This document shows, piece by piece, positions 45,564 to 53,565 of a DNA stretch of 64,000 nt (positions are counted from its first letter, which is position 1; each line of letters opens with the position of its first letter). Both the position numbers and the translations under genes were made by a program. Source of the DNA: Cypionkella aquatica. Lineage in GTDB: Bacteria; Pseudomonadota; Alphaproteobacteria; Rhodobacterales; Rhodobacteraceae. The notes below the pieces were generated by a model. It was not told the DNA's origin and searched no databases. It saw only the letters and a program-made list of their open reading frames with translations. The stretch is from positions 1-64,000 of the forward strand of contig NZ_BSPP01000007.1 of NCBI RefSeq assembly GCF_030161095.1. The letters are read 5' to 3'.

Positions 45564-46559
45564 TTAGCTGGGTGTCGTTTGCCCAGCCAGTGCCAGCCGC
45601 GCGATTTCCTGCGCGGTGATCGGGTCTTGTTGGCCCTGTGCATCGGCCAAACGGTTATCCCCCGCCATGATGTCAACGGCGGCGAGCATCCGGCGCACGG
45701 TGCGGATGTTGGCGGCACATTCTGCCACGGGGTCAAGGCCCGAGGCATCCGGGAAGGTGTCAAAATAGATCGCGCCATCAAAGCCGCCGCGCTTGACTTC
45801 GCGCAGCAGTTCCAGCGTGGCCTGTTCATGCACGGCGGCGACCATCAGGCCATCGTCGCGCTTTGCATAGCCGTCGTTCAGGTGCAGGCCAAGGATCTTG
45901 CTGTGGCGCTGGATCAGTGCTGCGGCGAAGGCGGGCTGCTCATCGGCGTAAAGCGCATGGGCAAAGTCGATGGTGACGCCAAGGTTGGCAGCGCCCACTT
46001 CCTTGATCGCAAGTAGGGTAGTCGCGGCATCGGGAAGAACGCTGTAAGCTCTTGGTTCATTGGGTTTATACTCGATAGAGATCAGGCAATCCGCGTCATG
46101 CGCGGCGACCTCTGCAATGCCTGCAATCTCATCTTCCCACAGGGCGGCATAGTCGCATTGGAAGGTATAATCAAAGCCATCCTGCCCCAGCCACAGCGTC
46201 ATCATCGGCGCACCGATGGTGCGGGCGGCATCAATGCCGCGCTTGGTCAGATCAATCGCCTCGCGCCGCACCGCGCGGTCGGGGTTGGTAAAAGCGCCGC
46301 GCTTGAAGGCTGGATTGGTGTAATAGCGCATCGCAAGGCCGCTGACCGAAAGCCCGCAATCCGCCACCACTTTGGCGATTTCGGTCGGGTCGGCCCCGAC
46401 GTGATCGGGGTAGTTCAGATCCAGTTCGGTCAGGCCATCCACCGTGGCGGCGCGCTGGATGATCTGCGCCAGACTGGGCTTTCCGGCCAGATCAGGCCAA
46501 TATTCAGCCGCGCCTGCAGCAAATGAATTGATCCGAGTGGCAAAACGATTTCCGAACAT
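45564..46559 (-). CDS. TIM-barrel sugar isomerase/epimerase
   Basis: A 331-aa xylose-isomerase-like TIM barrel (AP endonuclease 2 family). Likely metal ligands lie in LISIEYKPNEPR (Glu), VTIDFAHAL (Asp) and LGLHLNDGY (His). The fourth site is Asp in AIYFDTFPDASG, a form I associate with L-rhamnose isomerase-like members. First gene of the transporter operon; 44 bp separate it from the binding protein. Likely acts on the imported polyol or its keto form. Confidence 0.82.
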   Translation of the reverse strand: MFGNRFATRINSFAAGAAEYWPDLAGKPSLAQIIQRAATVDGLTELDLNYPDHVGADPTEIAKVVADCGLSVSGLAMRYYTNPAFKRGAFTNPDRAVRREAIDLTKRGIDAARTIGAPMMTLWLGQDGFDYTFQCDYAALWEDEIAGIAEVAAHDADCLISIEYKPNEPRAYSVLPDAATTLLAIKEVGAANLGVTIDFAHALYADEQPAFAAALIQRHSKILGLHLNDGYAKRDDGLMVAAVHEQATLELLREVKRGGFDGAIYFDTFPDASGLDPVAECAANIRTVRRMLAAVDIMAGDNRLADAQGQQDPITAQEIARLALAGQTTPS

Positions 46560-46573
46560 GCGATTCTCCTGTT

Positions 46574-46599
46574 ACTTTACGTTTATACGATAATTTGTG
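46574..46599. promoter_or_regulatory. candidate operator upstream of the isomerase gene
   Basis: On the minus strand CACAAATTATCG...GTAAAGT lies 14 bp upstream of the isomerase ATG. It shares its two ends with the 45538 site. It is AT-rich in an otherwise GC-rich region, suggesting promoter or operator function. Confidence 0.35.
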
Positions 46600-46793
46600 A
46601 AGTGCAAGCATTATGCAGTCGGCCCGGCGCTGTTTCGCCTTTGCCGCCGCGCGCTGGCAAGCCAAGTCGCATACTGCACGTCTGAGCGTCCTCTGCGCAA
46701 TTGGCGGCAGATGCTGGCTGAAGCTGGATGTTTGGGGGGGTGAACGTCGCCACTGGCAGGGGATCGGGCAGGGCAGTTCGGGATGGGCGGCGG

Positions 46794-47633
46794 TTAAGGC
46801 TTTGGCTGTGACAGCCCGGCAATCACCCTATGCGCGGCGATTTGCAGGGCGGGCATGGTGGCTGACAGGATGGCGATGCGGTCAAATGTCTGGGGGTTTT
46901 CGGCCAAGGTCGCGCGCAGGGCCGCGCCAAAGGCCATGCGCAGCTCGGTTCCGATGTTGAATTTGCAAATGCTGGTCTGCTGCGCAAGCAACAGGCGTTG
47001 GCTGGCGGGAATACCCGAGCCGCCGTGGATCACCAAGGGCAGATCGGGTGCTGCGTCCATGATGGCGCGCAGCACGGTTGCGTTGATATGGCTGTCGGGG
47101 GCGGACATCAGATGGGTGTTGCCGACGGAAACCGCCAAGGCATCCACCCTGGTTTCAGCGGCAAAGCGCGCGGCCTCGGCTGGGTCGGTCGCCTGCGAGG
47201 CCGCACCTTTGTCATAGCCGACATAGCCCAATTCGGCCTCGACCGAGACGCCATGCCGATGGGCCAGCGCGACCACTTCGGCAGTCTGGTCGATGTTGTG
47301 CTGCAAGGGCAGGGCAGAGCCGTCATACATCACCGAGGTGAAGCCGCAGTCGATGGCTTGCCTGCAGATTTCAAGATCTGCGCCATGGTCCAGATGTGCC
47401 ACCACCGGCACCTGCGCGGTTTCCGCCAAGGTGCGAAACATCGCAGCCAAGACCGGCAGCGGCGTGTGCGCACGACAGCCGGGGCCCGCTTGCAGGATGA
47501 CGGGGCGGCGCGCGGCTTCGGCTGCGGCGACATAGGCGCGGGCATCTTCCCAGCCCAGCACCACCAGCCCCGCCACTGCAGTGCCATCGCTGAGGCAAGG
47601 CCGCAACACTTGGGACAATGTGGCGATGCTCAT
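46794..47633 (-). CDS. class II fructose-bisphosphate aldolase family protein (IolJ-like by context)
   Basis: A 279-aa zinc-dependent aldolase. Motifs: VVAHLDHGADLE (catalytic Asp, Zn His), VEAELGYVG (Zn Glu), VGNTHLMS (Zn His, replacing the usual NVHG/GTSH form) and LVIHGGSGI (Zn His). In inositol operons the equivalent IolJ splits 2-deoxy-5-keto-D-gluconate 6-phosphate into DHAP and malonic semialdehyde. Its start overlaps the iolB stop by four bases. Substrate is inferred from context. Confidence 0.83.
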   Translation of the reverse strand: MSIATLSQVLRPCLSDGTAVAGLVVLGWEDARAYVAAAEAARRPVILQAGPGCRAHTPLPVLAAMFRTLAETAQVPVVAHLDHGADLEICRQAIDCGFTSVMYDGSALPLQHNIDQTAEVVALAHRHGVSVEAELGYVGYDKGAASQATDPAEAARFAAETRVDALAVSVGNTHLMSAPDSHINATVLRAIMDAAPDLPLVIHGGSGIPASQRLLLAQQTSICKFNIGTELRMAFGAALRATLAENPQTFDRIAILSATMPALQIAAHRVIAGLSQPKP

Positions 47634-48472
47634 TTGAACTTGGCGATCATATCCTTGATCCCCGGAATGGTTTCGATCTGATCGGCGTGGCTTGGCTGGA
47701 AATACTGCACCAAAGAGCGCTGCGATTTTCCGGCAAGGATGGTGAAGTAATACATCTCATACCCCGGCAGCACGCAGCAAGGGTGATAGCCCTTGTCGAT
47801 CACCACGGTAGAGCCGTTCACCAGATGATAAGCGTCGCCGGGCTGGCCATCCTCGCGCTGCAGCATCTGCAAGCCCGACCCATGCGGCGGGTTGAAGCGA
47901 AAATTGTAAGCCTCGTCATGGTGGGTTTCCAAGGGCAGGCGGTCAGTGTCGTGTTTGTGGCTGGGAAAGCCTGACCAACCGCCGGTTCCTACGGTATAGA
48001 GTTCCGAGACCAGCAACCGACCCACGCGGTCATGGTATTTGGTGCCCAGAATATGTTTGATCTTGCGATGGGTCTTGGTGTCATCCGAGCCGTATTGCAC
48101 GGAGTCGATGGCGTCGGCGCGGATCGCAAAGGCGGCGAAAGCCTGATCGCTGCGCGCACCGGCCACGAAAACCTCGGCCCGGTCAGAGGTGCAAGTCAGG
48201 GTGGCGGCGGCTCCGGTCGGGATATAGGCGGCCTCTGGCTCGGCATCCCAGACGTTGAGCACGCGCTTGCCGATACTGGCGAAGCTGTCGCTGCCGCAGG
48301 TGATGTCAATTGTGCCTGTGGCGGGGACGATGCAGGTCTCATATCCCGCCACCTGCGAGGTAACGCTTTGGCCGCGCGTCAGGTGGATGATGTTGAAATA
48401 CACCAGCGGCACCAGATCATGATCAGCGCCAATGATGGGTTGGTTTTGGTTGTCATAGGGGGCGATGTGCAT
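47630..48472 (-). CDS. iolB: 5-deoxy-glucuronate isomerase
   Basis: A 280-aa cupin (IolB, EC 5.3.1.30) isomerising 5-deoxy-glucuronate to 2-deoxy-5-keto-gluconate. It has the cupin metal motif FPSHKHDTDRLPLETHHDEAYNFRF (residues around 170) and VVIDKGYHPCCVLPGYEMYYF. It lies between iolC (14 bp upstream) and the aldolase gene (four-base overlap) in one operon. Confidence 0.95.
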   Translation of the reverse strand: MHIAPYDNQNQPIIGADHDLVPLVYFNIIHLTRGQSVTSQVAGYETCIVPATGTIDITCGSDSFASIGKRVLNVWDAEPEAAYIPTGAAATLTCTSDRAEVFVAGARSDQAFAAFAIRADAIDSVQYGSDDTKTHRKIKHILGTKYHDRVGRLLVSELYTVGTGGWSGFPSHKHDTDRLPLETHHDEAYNFRFNPPHGSGLQMLQREDGQPGDAYHLVNGSTVVIDKGYHPCCVLPGYEMYYFTILAGKSQRSLVQYFQPSHADQIETIPGIKDMIAKFK

Positions 48473-48486
48473 GGGAATCCTGTGGG

Positions 48487-49464
48487 TTAAAGCGTCTTGC
48501 GCCGTGCCATGAAGCCATCAACGTTGGGGCGGTCGGGGGTTGCGGGGGCGCAGCCGATGCCTGCGACGATGATCGCGGCGGTTGCTGCCCCGCGCCGGAC
48601 GGCGGCTTCAAAGCCCTCGGCCATGGCGAGGCCAGCCAACAAGCCGCCGATAAAGCCATCGCCCGCCCCCATCGGTTTGAGCGCCTGAACCGGGAAAATC
48701 GGGGTGTCAAAGCTGAAATCCGGGGTAAAGGTGGTCGCCCCTTGTGCGCCGCGTTTGTAGACGGTGAACAAAGCGCCGCGATGCGCCAGATCCTGCGCCA
48801 ATGCAGTGCCGCTGTTTGGGCCGCCATTGGGACCGCCGTGGATGCCGCCCGCCAGCAGGCCAAATTCTTCGTCATTGCCGATCACCACATCGGCCAGTCT
48901 GGCGGCTGCAAGGCAAACCGAGCTTGCAAGCTGGGGCGATGCCCATGAATAGGCGCGGTAGTCCAGATCAATCACCGTCAGCGCCCCTTTGGCCTTTGCC
49001 AGTGCCATGGCCTTTAGGGTGGCGGCGCGCGATGGTTCTGCGGCAAGGGCGGTGCCGGTCACCACCAGCGCTGCCAAGGGCGCGAAATCGACGGCTGCGA
49101 CGTCGGCTTGGCTTAGGGTGAAATCGGCAGCCTGATTGCGGTAAAGCACGGTCTGGCAGCCCTGAGGCCGGGTCTCGGCCACAGCAAGCGAAGTGCGGGC
49201 CTCGCCGCCCGAGGTCTGGATATAGCCGGTGTCAACGCCGTAGCGCGCCAGTTCCGCCACGCAATACCGCCCGACGGCATCGTCTGACACCCGTGTGAGC
49301 AACGCCGCCTTGGCACCCTGCCGTGCCAAGGCCACCGCGATATTGCCTGCCGATCCGCCGATGGCCGCAGTGAAGCGCGTGGCGGATTCGATCGTGGCGC
49401 CGGGCGGGTCGGCGTAAAGGTCCATGCCGACGCGGCCCAGAACCACAAAGCGATTCAGGGCCAT
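48487..49464 (-). CDS. iolC: 5-dehydro-2-deoxygluconokinase
   Basis: A 325-aa PfkB-family kinase (IolC, EC 2.7.1.92). N-terminal VVLGRVGMDLYADPPG, GGSAGNIAVALARQGA, and the catalytic GAGDGFIGGLLAG near residue 270 are intact. A Gly/Asn-rich insertion (GGIHGGPNGGPNSG) sits at about 218-231. ATG 49464 (complement) is used; a GTG at 49485 overlapping the iolD stop as GTGA is a good alternative. Phosphorylates 2-deoxy-5-keto-gluconate. Confidence 0.93.
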   Translation of the reverse strand: MALNRFVVLGRVGMDLYADPPGATIESATRFTAAIGGSAGNIAVALARQGAKAALLTRVSDDAVGRYCVAELARYGVDTGYIQTSGGEARTSLAVAETRPQGCQTVLYRNQAADFTLSQADVAAVDFAPLAALVVTGTALAAEPSRAATLKAMALAKAKGALTVIDLDYRAYSWASPQLASSVCLAAARLADVVIGNDEEFGLLAGGIHGGPNGGPNSGTALAQDLAHRGALFTVYKRGAQGATTFTPDFSFDTPIFPVQALKPMGAGDGFIGGLLAGLAMAEGFEAAVRRGAATAAIIVAGIGCAPATPDRPNVDGFMARRKTL

Positions 49465-49481
49465 GCGCTGCCAAAGCCGCG

Positions 49482-51404
49482 TCACAGCGCCACCCGCTGC
49501 TGGCTGCGACCGGCCTCGATCTGGGCGCGGGCGTCGGTTATGCTGGTGCGCGGGCTGGTTTGGGCGGTGCCGATCTCCCACCACGCGTGGCCTTGCTCGG
49601 TCCAGCCGTCATGCGGATCAACCCGCATCACGATGACCGAGGTGCGATCTGCCGCCTTGGCGCGCAGGAACGCGGCGGCCAGCGCTTGCGGATCGGTGAC
49701 TTCTTCGGCCAAGGCCCCCATCGCCGCGGCATGGGCGACAAAATCCACCGCAAACGGTGCCGAGATGGTCGGGCAATCGGCCAGAAGCGTGTTGAAGCTG
49801 GCGTTGCCGGTGTTCTTTTGCAGCTTGTTGATCACCGCAAAGCCACCATTGTCGAGCACCAGCACGATCAGTTTGTGGCCGCTGAGCACCGAGGAATAGA
49901 TGTCGGTGTTCATCAAGAGATACGAGCCATCGCCGACAAACACGACCGTTTCTGCATCGGCTTCGGTTTCGGCCTGCGCGATGCGCGCGCCCCAGCCGCC
50001 GGCAATTTCATAGCCCATGCAGGAAAACCCGAATTCAACATCCACGGTTCCGATGCCAAGGCTACGCCAATTTGCCGTCACCTCTGCCGGAAGCCCACCT
50101 GCCGCCGTCACCACCCGGTCGCGCGGACCACAGAGCGCGTTGACGGCACCGATGGCCTGCGCATAGCTGGGCACGCCATTTCCGGCAGCGGTGTTCTGCG
50201 CGACATAGGCGTTCCAGATCTGGCGCTGGGCCTGCGCGTTTTGGCACCAGCCTTGCGGCGCTGTGTGGGCGCCAAGGCCAGCGGTCAATCCGGCAAGACC
50301 CGCGCGGGCGTCACAGACCAGCGGTTGCGACAGATGCTTGGCCGCATCATGGCGGCCGACGTTCAACCCGATGATCCGGCTGTCTTGCGCAAACACCGAC
50401 CAAGAGCCGGTGGTGAAATCCTGCAACCTTGTGCCGACGGCGAGGATCACATCGGCCTTTGCCGCCACCACATTGGCACTGTCAGAGCCCGTCACCCCCA
50501 ACGGCCCGATGTTCAGTGGATGATCCCACAACAGATTGGCACGACCTGCGATGGTTTCCACAACGGGAATGGCATGGGCCTCGGCAAAGGCGATCAGATC
50601 GCCGGTGGCTGCGCTGTATTGCACGCCACCGCCTGCGATGATCAGGGGGCGCTGGGCTTGGCGCAGCAGATCGACGGCTGTGGCAAGCTCTACCGGATCG
50701 GGCTGCGGCCTGCGGATACGGTGCAAGCGTGGCGCAAAGAACGCCGCCGGATAGTCATAAGCCCAGCCCTGCAGATCCTGCGGCAGGGCCAGAAAGGCCG
50801 GGCCACAATCGGCAGGGTCCAGCAAGGTATTCAGCGCTGCGGGCAATGTCGCCATCACCTGCGCCGGATGGGTGATGCGATCCCAATAGCGGCTGACGGC
50901 CCGGAACGCGTCAGTGACGCCCAAAGTCGGGTCGCCAAAATGCTCCAGCTGTTGCAAAACCGGGTCGGGCAGGCGGGTGGCAAAGTGATCGCCGCACAGC
51001 AACAGCATCGGCAATCGGTTGGCATGGGCCAGCGCCGCTGCAGTCAGAAGATTGGCTGTTCCCGGCCCAGCCGATGCCGTACACATCGCAAAGCGCCGCC
51101 GCAGATGGGTCTTGGCATAGGCCGCAGCGGCAAACCCCATGCCCTGTTCGTTCTGGCCGCGATAGAGCGGCAATTCGGCGCGCGCTTCATACAGAGCCTC
51201 GCCAAGTGCGGGGGCGTTGCCATGGCCAAAGATGCCAAAGCCTGCACCGCAAACGCGCTGGCTTTCGATGAGTTGCCCGTTTTTCTCGATGTGCTGCCCA
51301 TCTTTCTCGATGAGTTGCCCGTCCTTCTCGATGAATTGATTAACCAGAAACCGCACAATAGCCTGCGCGGTTGTCAGGCGGATGACCGGGGTATCGCTTG
51401 GCAT
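49482..51404 (-). CDS. iolD: 3D-(3,5/4)-trihydroxycyclohexane-1,2-dione hydrolase
   Basis: A 640-aa ThDP-dependent hydrolase (IolD, EC 3.7.1.22) opening the cyclitol ring. The catalytic Glu86 is in RGQNEQGMG and the ThDP/Mg motif GDGSYLLMNTDIYSS is near 492. Oddly, residues 25-45 are three copies of a seven-residue unit (IEKDGQL, IEKDGQH, IEKNGQL) plus a partial fourth, encoded by a 21-bp tandem repeat. Usual IolD proteins have one short loop here before GIFGHGN. The frame is preserved. First gene of iolD-iolC-iolB-aldolase, divergent from a Gfo/Idh gene. Confidence 0.95.
   Translation of the reverse strand: MPSDTPVIRLTTAQAIVRFLVNQFIEKDGQLIEKDGQHIEKNGQLIESQRVCGAGFGIFGHGNAPALGEALYEARAELPLYRGQNEQGMGFAAAAYAKTHLRRRFAMCTASAGPGTANLLTAAALAHANRLPMLLLCGDHFATRLPDPVLQQLEHFGDPTLGVTDAFRAVSRYWDRITHPAQVMATLPAALNTLLDPADCGPAFLALPQDLQGWAYDYPAAFFAPRLHRIRRPQPDPVELATAVDLLRQAQRPLIIAGGGVQYSAATGDLIAFAEAHAIPVVETIAGRANLLWDHPLNIGPLGVTGSDSANVVAAKADVILAVGTRLQDFTTGSWSVFAQDSRIIGLNVGRHDAAKHLSQPLVCDARAGLAGLTAGLGAHTAPQGWCQNAQAQRQIWNAYVAQNTAAGNGVPSYAQAIGAVNALCGPRDRVVTAAGGLPAEVTANWRSLGIGTVDVEFGFSCMGYEIAGGWGARIAQAETEADAETVVFVGDGSYLLMNTDIYSSVLSGHKLIVLVLDNGGFAVINKLQKNTGNASFNTLLADCPTISAPFAVDFVAHAAAMGALAEEVTDPQALAAAFLRAKAADRTSVIVMRVDPHDGWTEQGHAWWEIGTAQTSPRTSITDARAQIEAGRSQQRVAL
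51265..51345. repeat. 21-bp tandem repeat inside iolD
   Basis: Units begin TCGATG at 51265, 51286, 51307 and 51328. The first three are 21 bp each (TCGATGAGTTGCCCGTTTTTC and near copies); the fourth is degenerate (TCGATGAATTGATTAACC). They encode IEKDGQ-type heptads in the iolD frame, so unit-number changes would be in frame. Confidence 0.9.
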
Positions 51405-51516
51405 GATTATTCTCAGGGCTAGGGGCGATGAATTTGTGGGCGACGAAACTGGGCGCGGCGAATTTTGGGGCGGCGAATCTGATTGACCACCGGAACGGGT
51501 TCAGGCTACAAGATTA

Positions 51517-51532
51517 TTGCAACCGGTTGCAA
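51517..51532. promoter_or_regulatory. LacI-type operator in the divergent iolD promoter region
   Basis: TTGCAACCGGTTGCAA is a perfect 16-bp palindrome with the CG centre typical of LacI/GalR operators. It lies 20 bp before the Gfo/Idh start and 113 bp from the iolD start, so it could control both directions. A LacI-family gene closes the same cluster (54738-55739). Confidence 0.75.
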
Positions 51533-51551
51533 CAAGTTTGACGAGGCGAAA

Positions 51552-52658
51552 ATGCGCAATATCGGGATCGGGCTGGTGGGCGGCGGCTATATGGGCAAAG
51601 CGCATGCGGCGGCGCTGTCCGCTGTCGGCGCGGTGTTTGATACGCCTTTGCGGCCACGGCTTGAGATGATCTGCGCCACGTCCACGGATTCAGCCGAGCG
51701 GTATCGCCGCGCCTATGGGTTCGCGCGTGCCACCGAAGATTGGCGGGTGCTGGTTGCCGCCCCCGAGGTAGAGGCCGTGGTGATCGCATCCCCGCAAGAC
51801 ACCCATCGGGCGATAGCGGAACTGGCATTTTCCCTAGGAAAGCCCGTGTTTTGTGAGAAGCCTTTGGGCGCAGGTCTGGCGGATGCAGAGGCGATGGTGG
51901 CGGCCGCCGAAGCCTCGGGTTGCGCGAATATGGTCGGGTTCAATTACATCCGAACCCCGGCGTCGCAGTTCGCGCGCGCCCTGATTGCGCGCGGTGATCT
52001 GGGGCAGATCAGCTGGTTTCGCGGCGAACATACCGAAGATTTCGATGCAGATCCGGCCAAGCCCGCATCGTGGCGCAGCTTTGGTGCGGCCAATGGCGCG
52101 ATGGGTGATCTTGCGCCGCATATGATCAACGCGGCGCTGGCGCTTATGGGGCCCATTGCGAAACTCAGCACGGATATTGTAACCGTTTACAACAGCAGGC
52201 CCGGCGCGGATGGTCCGGTCAGCGTGACCAATGATGACATTGGCCAGTTCATGTGCCGATTTCAGAACGGCGCGATGGGGCATTTGTCGTTCAGCCGTGT
52301 CGCGACGGGGCGGAAGATGGGCTATGCCTATGAGGTGACGGGCAGCAAGGCTGCGATCCGCTTTGATCAGGAAGACCAGAACGCGCTGTGGCTTTACAAG
52401 GCCGAGGGGCCCGAGGCCGAGCGGGGTTTTCGCAAAATCCTGATTGGGCCAGAGCACCCGGATTATCTGGCCTTCTGTCAGGGGCCAGGCCACGGCACCG
52501 GCTATCAGGACCAGATTTTGATTGAGGCCCGCGATTTTTTGCGAGCGATTGAAACCGGCCAGCCGGTCTGGCCCACATTCCGCGACGGTCTTGAGGTTTC
52601 TCGCGTGATCGCCGCCGCCCATGCCAGCCATGCCTCGGGGGCTTGGGTGGCGCTTTGA
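51552..52658 (+). CDS. Gfo/Idh/MocA oxidoreductase (inositol/cyclitol dehydrogenase-like)
   Basis: A 368-aa NAD(P)-dependent dehydrogenase: IGLVGGGYMGKAHAAAL Rossmann motif, VFCEKPLGAG, and DLAPHMINAALALMG (catalytic Asp and His region). It resembles inositol and scyllo-inositol dehydrogenases of the IolG/IolW group. ATG 51552 after GAGGCGAAA is chosen; the frame reaches back to 51483 through the operator. First of three plus-strand genes followed by a LacI gene. Confidence 0.85.
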   Translation: MRNIGIGLVGGGYMGKAHAAALSAVGAVFDTPLRPRLEMICATSTDSAERYRRAYGFARATEDWRVLVAAPEVEAVVIASPQDTHRAIAELAFSLGKPVFCEKPLGAGLADAEAMVAAAEASGCANMVGFNYIRTPASQFARALIARGDLGQISWFRGEHTEDFDADPAKPASWRSFGAANGAMGDLAPHMINAALALMGPIAKLSTDIVTVYNSRPGADGPVSVTNDDIGQFMCRFQNGAMGHLSFSRVATGRKMGYAYEVTGSKAAIRFDQEDQNALWLYKAEGPEAERGFRKILIGPEHPDYLAFCQGPGHGTGYQDQILIEARDFLRAIETGQPVWPTFRDGLEVSRVIAAAHASHASGAWVAL

Positions 52659-52668
52659 AAGGACGAAC

Positions 52669-53553
52669 ATGATCCAAATTGGCAATGCGCCTTGCTCTTG
52701 GGGCGTCGAATTTGCGGATGATCCGCGCAATCCAAGCTGGCGGCAGGTGTTGGCTGATTGCGCCGCGGCGGGCTATAAGGGCATCGAGCTTGGCCCGATC
52801 GGTTTTATGCCTGAAGATCCGGCGTTGCTGGCCGATGGTCTGGCGGCGCATGATCTGACGCTGATCGGGGGCGTGGTGTTTCGGCCCTATCACGACCCGG
52901 CGGCGACAGCCGAGGTGATGGACGCCACCACCCGAACCTGTCGCGCGCTGGTGGCGCATGGCGCGCAGCATCTGGTGCTGATCGATTCCATCTCGGCGCG
53001 CCGCGCACCGACAGCGGGGCGGGCGGCTGAGGCGGAACAGATGGCCCCGGACGCGTGGCGCGGCTTTGTTTCGCGTATCCGCCAATCCGCCCAGATCGGC
53101 GTTGACCACGGCCTGACCGTCAGCATCCACGCCCATGCGGCTGGTTTCGTGGATTTTGAGCCAGAGTTGGAGCGGTTGCTAAGTGAAATCGACGAATCCG
53201 TGCTGAAGATATGTCTTGATACCGGGCATCATTCTTATGCGGGCTTTGATCCGGTGGCTTTTCTGAACCGCCATGCCAAGCGGATTTCCTATATGCATTT
53301 CAAAGATATAGACCCGGTGATCAAAGCAACCGCCATCGCCAATCGCACCGGATTCTATGAGGCTTGCGGTCAGGGCATCTTTTGCAATCTGGGGCAGGGC
53401 GATGTCGATTTTCCAGCCGTGCGCGCGGCATTGTTGGCGGCGGGTTTCACCGGGTGGTGCACGGTCGAGCAAGATTGCGACCCCTCGGCTGCGACGCCTG
53501 TCGTTGAAAACGCCCGGGCGAACCGGGACTATCTGGCTTCCATCGGGTTCTGA
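52669..53553 (+). CDS. TIM-barrel isomerase/dehydratase (IolE/MocC-like)
   Basis: A 294-aa xylose-isomerase-like TIM barrel starting MIQIGNAPCSWGVEFADDP, a form I associate with IolE/MocC-type inosose processing enzymes. Likely metal ligands are in VSIHAHAAGF, CLDTGHHSYAG, YMHFKDI and TVEQDCDPS. It follows the Gfo/Idh gene by ten bases. It probably dehydrates or isomerises the keto-inositol made by its neighbour before IolD acts. Confidence 0.8.
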   Translation: MIQIGNAPCSWGVEFADDPRNPSWRQVLADCAAAGYKGIELGPIGFMPEDPALLADGLAAHDLTLIGGVVFRPYHDPAATAEVMDATTRTCRALVAHGAQHLVLIDSISARRAPTAGRAAEAEQMAPDAWRGFVSRIRQSAQIGVDHGLTVSIHAHAAGFVDFEPELERLLSEIDESVLKICLDTGHHSYAGFDPVAFLNRHAKRISYMHFKDIDPVIKATAIANRTGFYEACGQGIFCNLGQGDVDFPAVRAALLAAGFTGWCTVEQDCDPSAATPVVENARANRDYLASIGF

Positions 53554-53565
53554 GAGGGCTTTAAG

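Noticed and set aside
51265-51345. CRISPR-like short array
   Set aside because: Units are contiguous 21-mers without spacers and lie in frame inside iolD, so this is a coding tandem repeat.
49560-51422. 620-codon open frame antisense to iolD
   Set aside because: Shadow frame; iolD shows intact ThDP and catalytic motifs and fits its operon.
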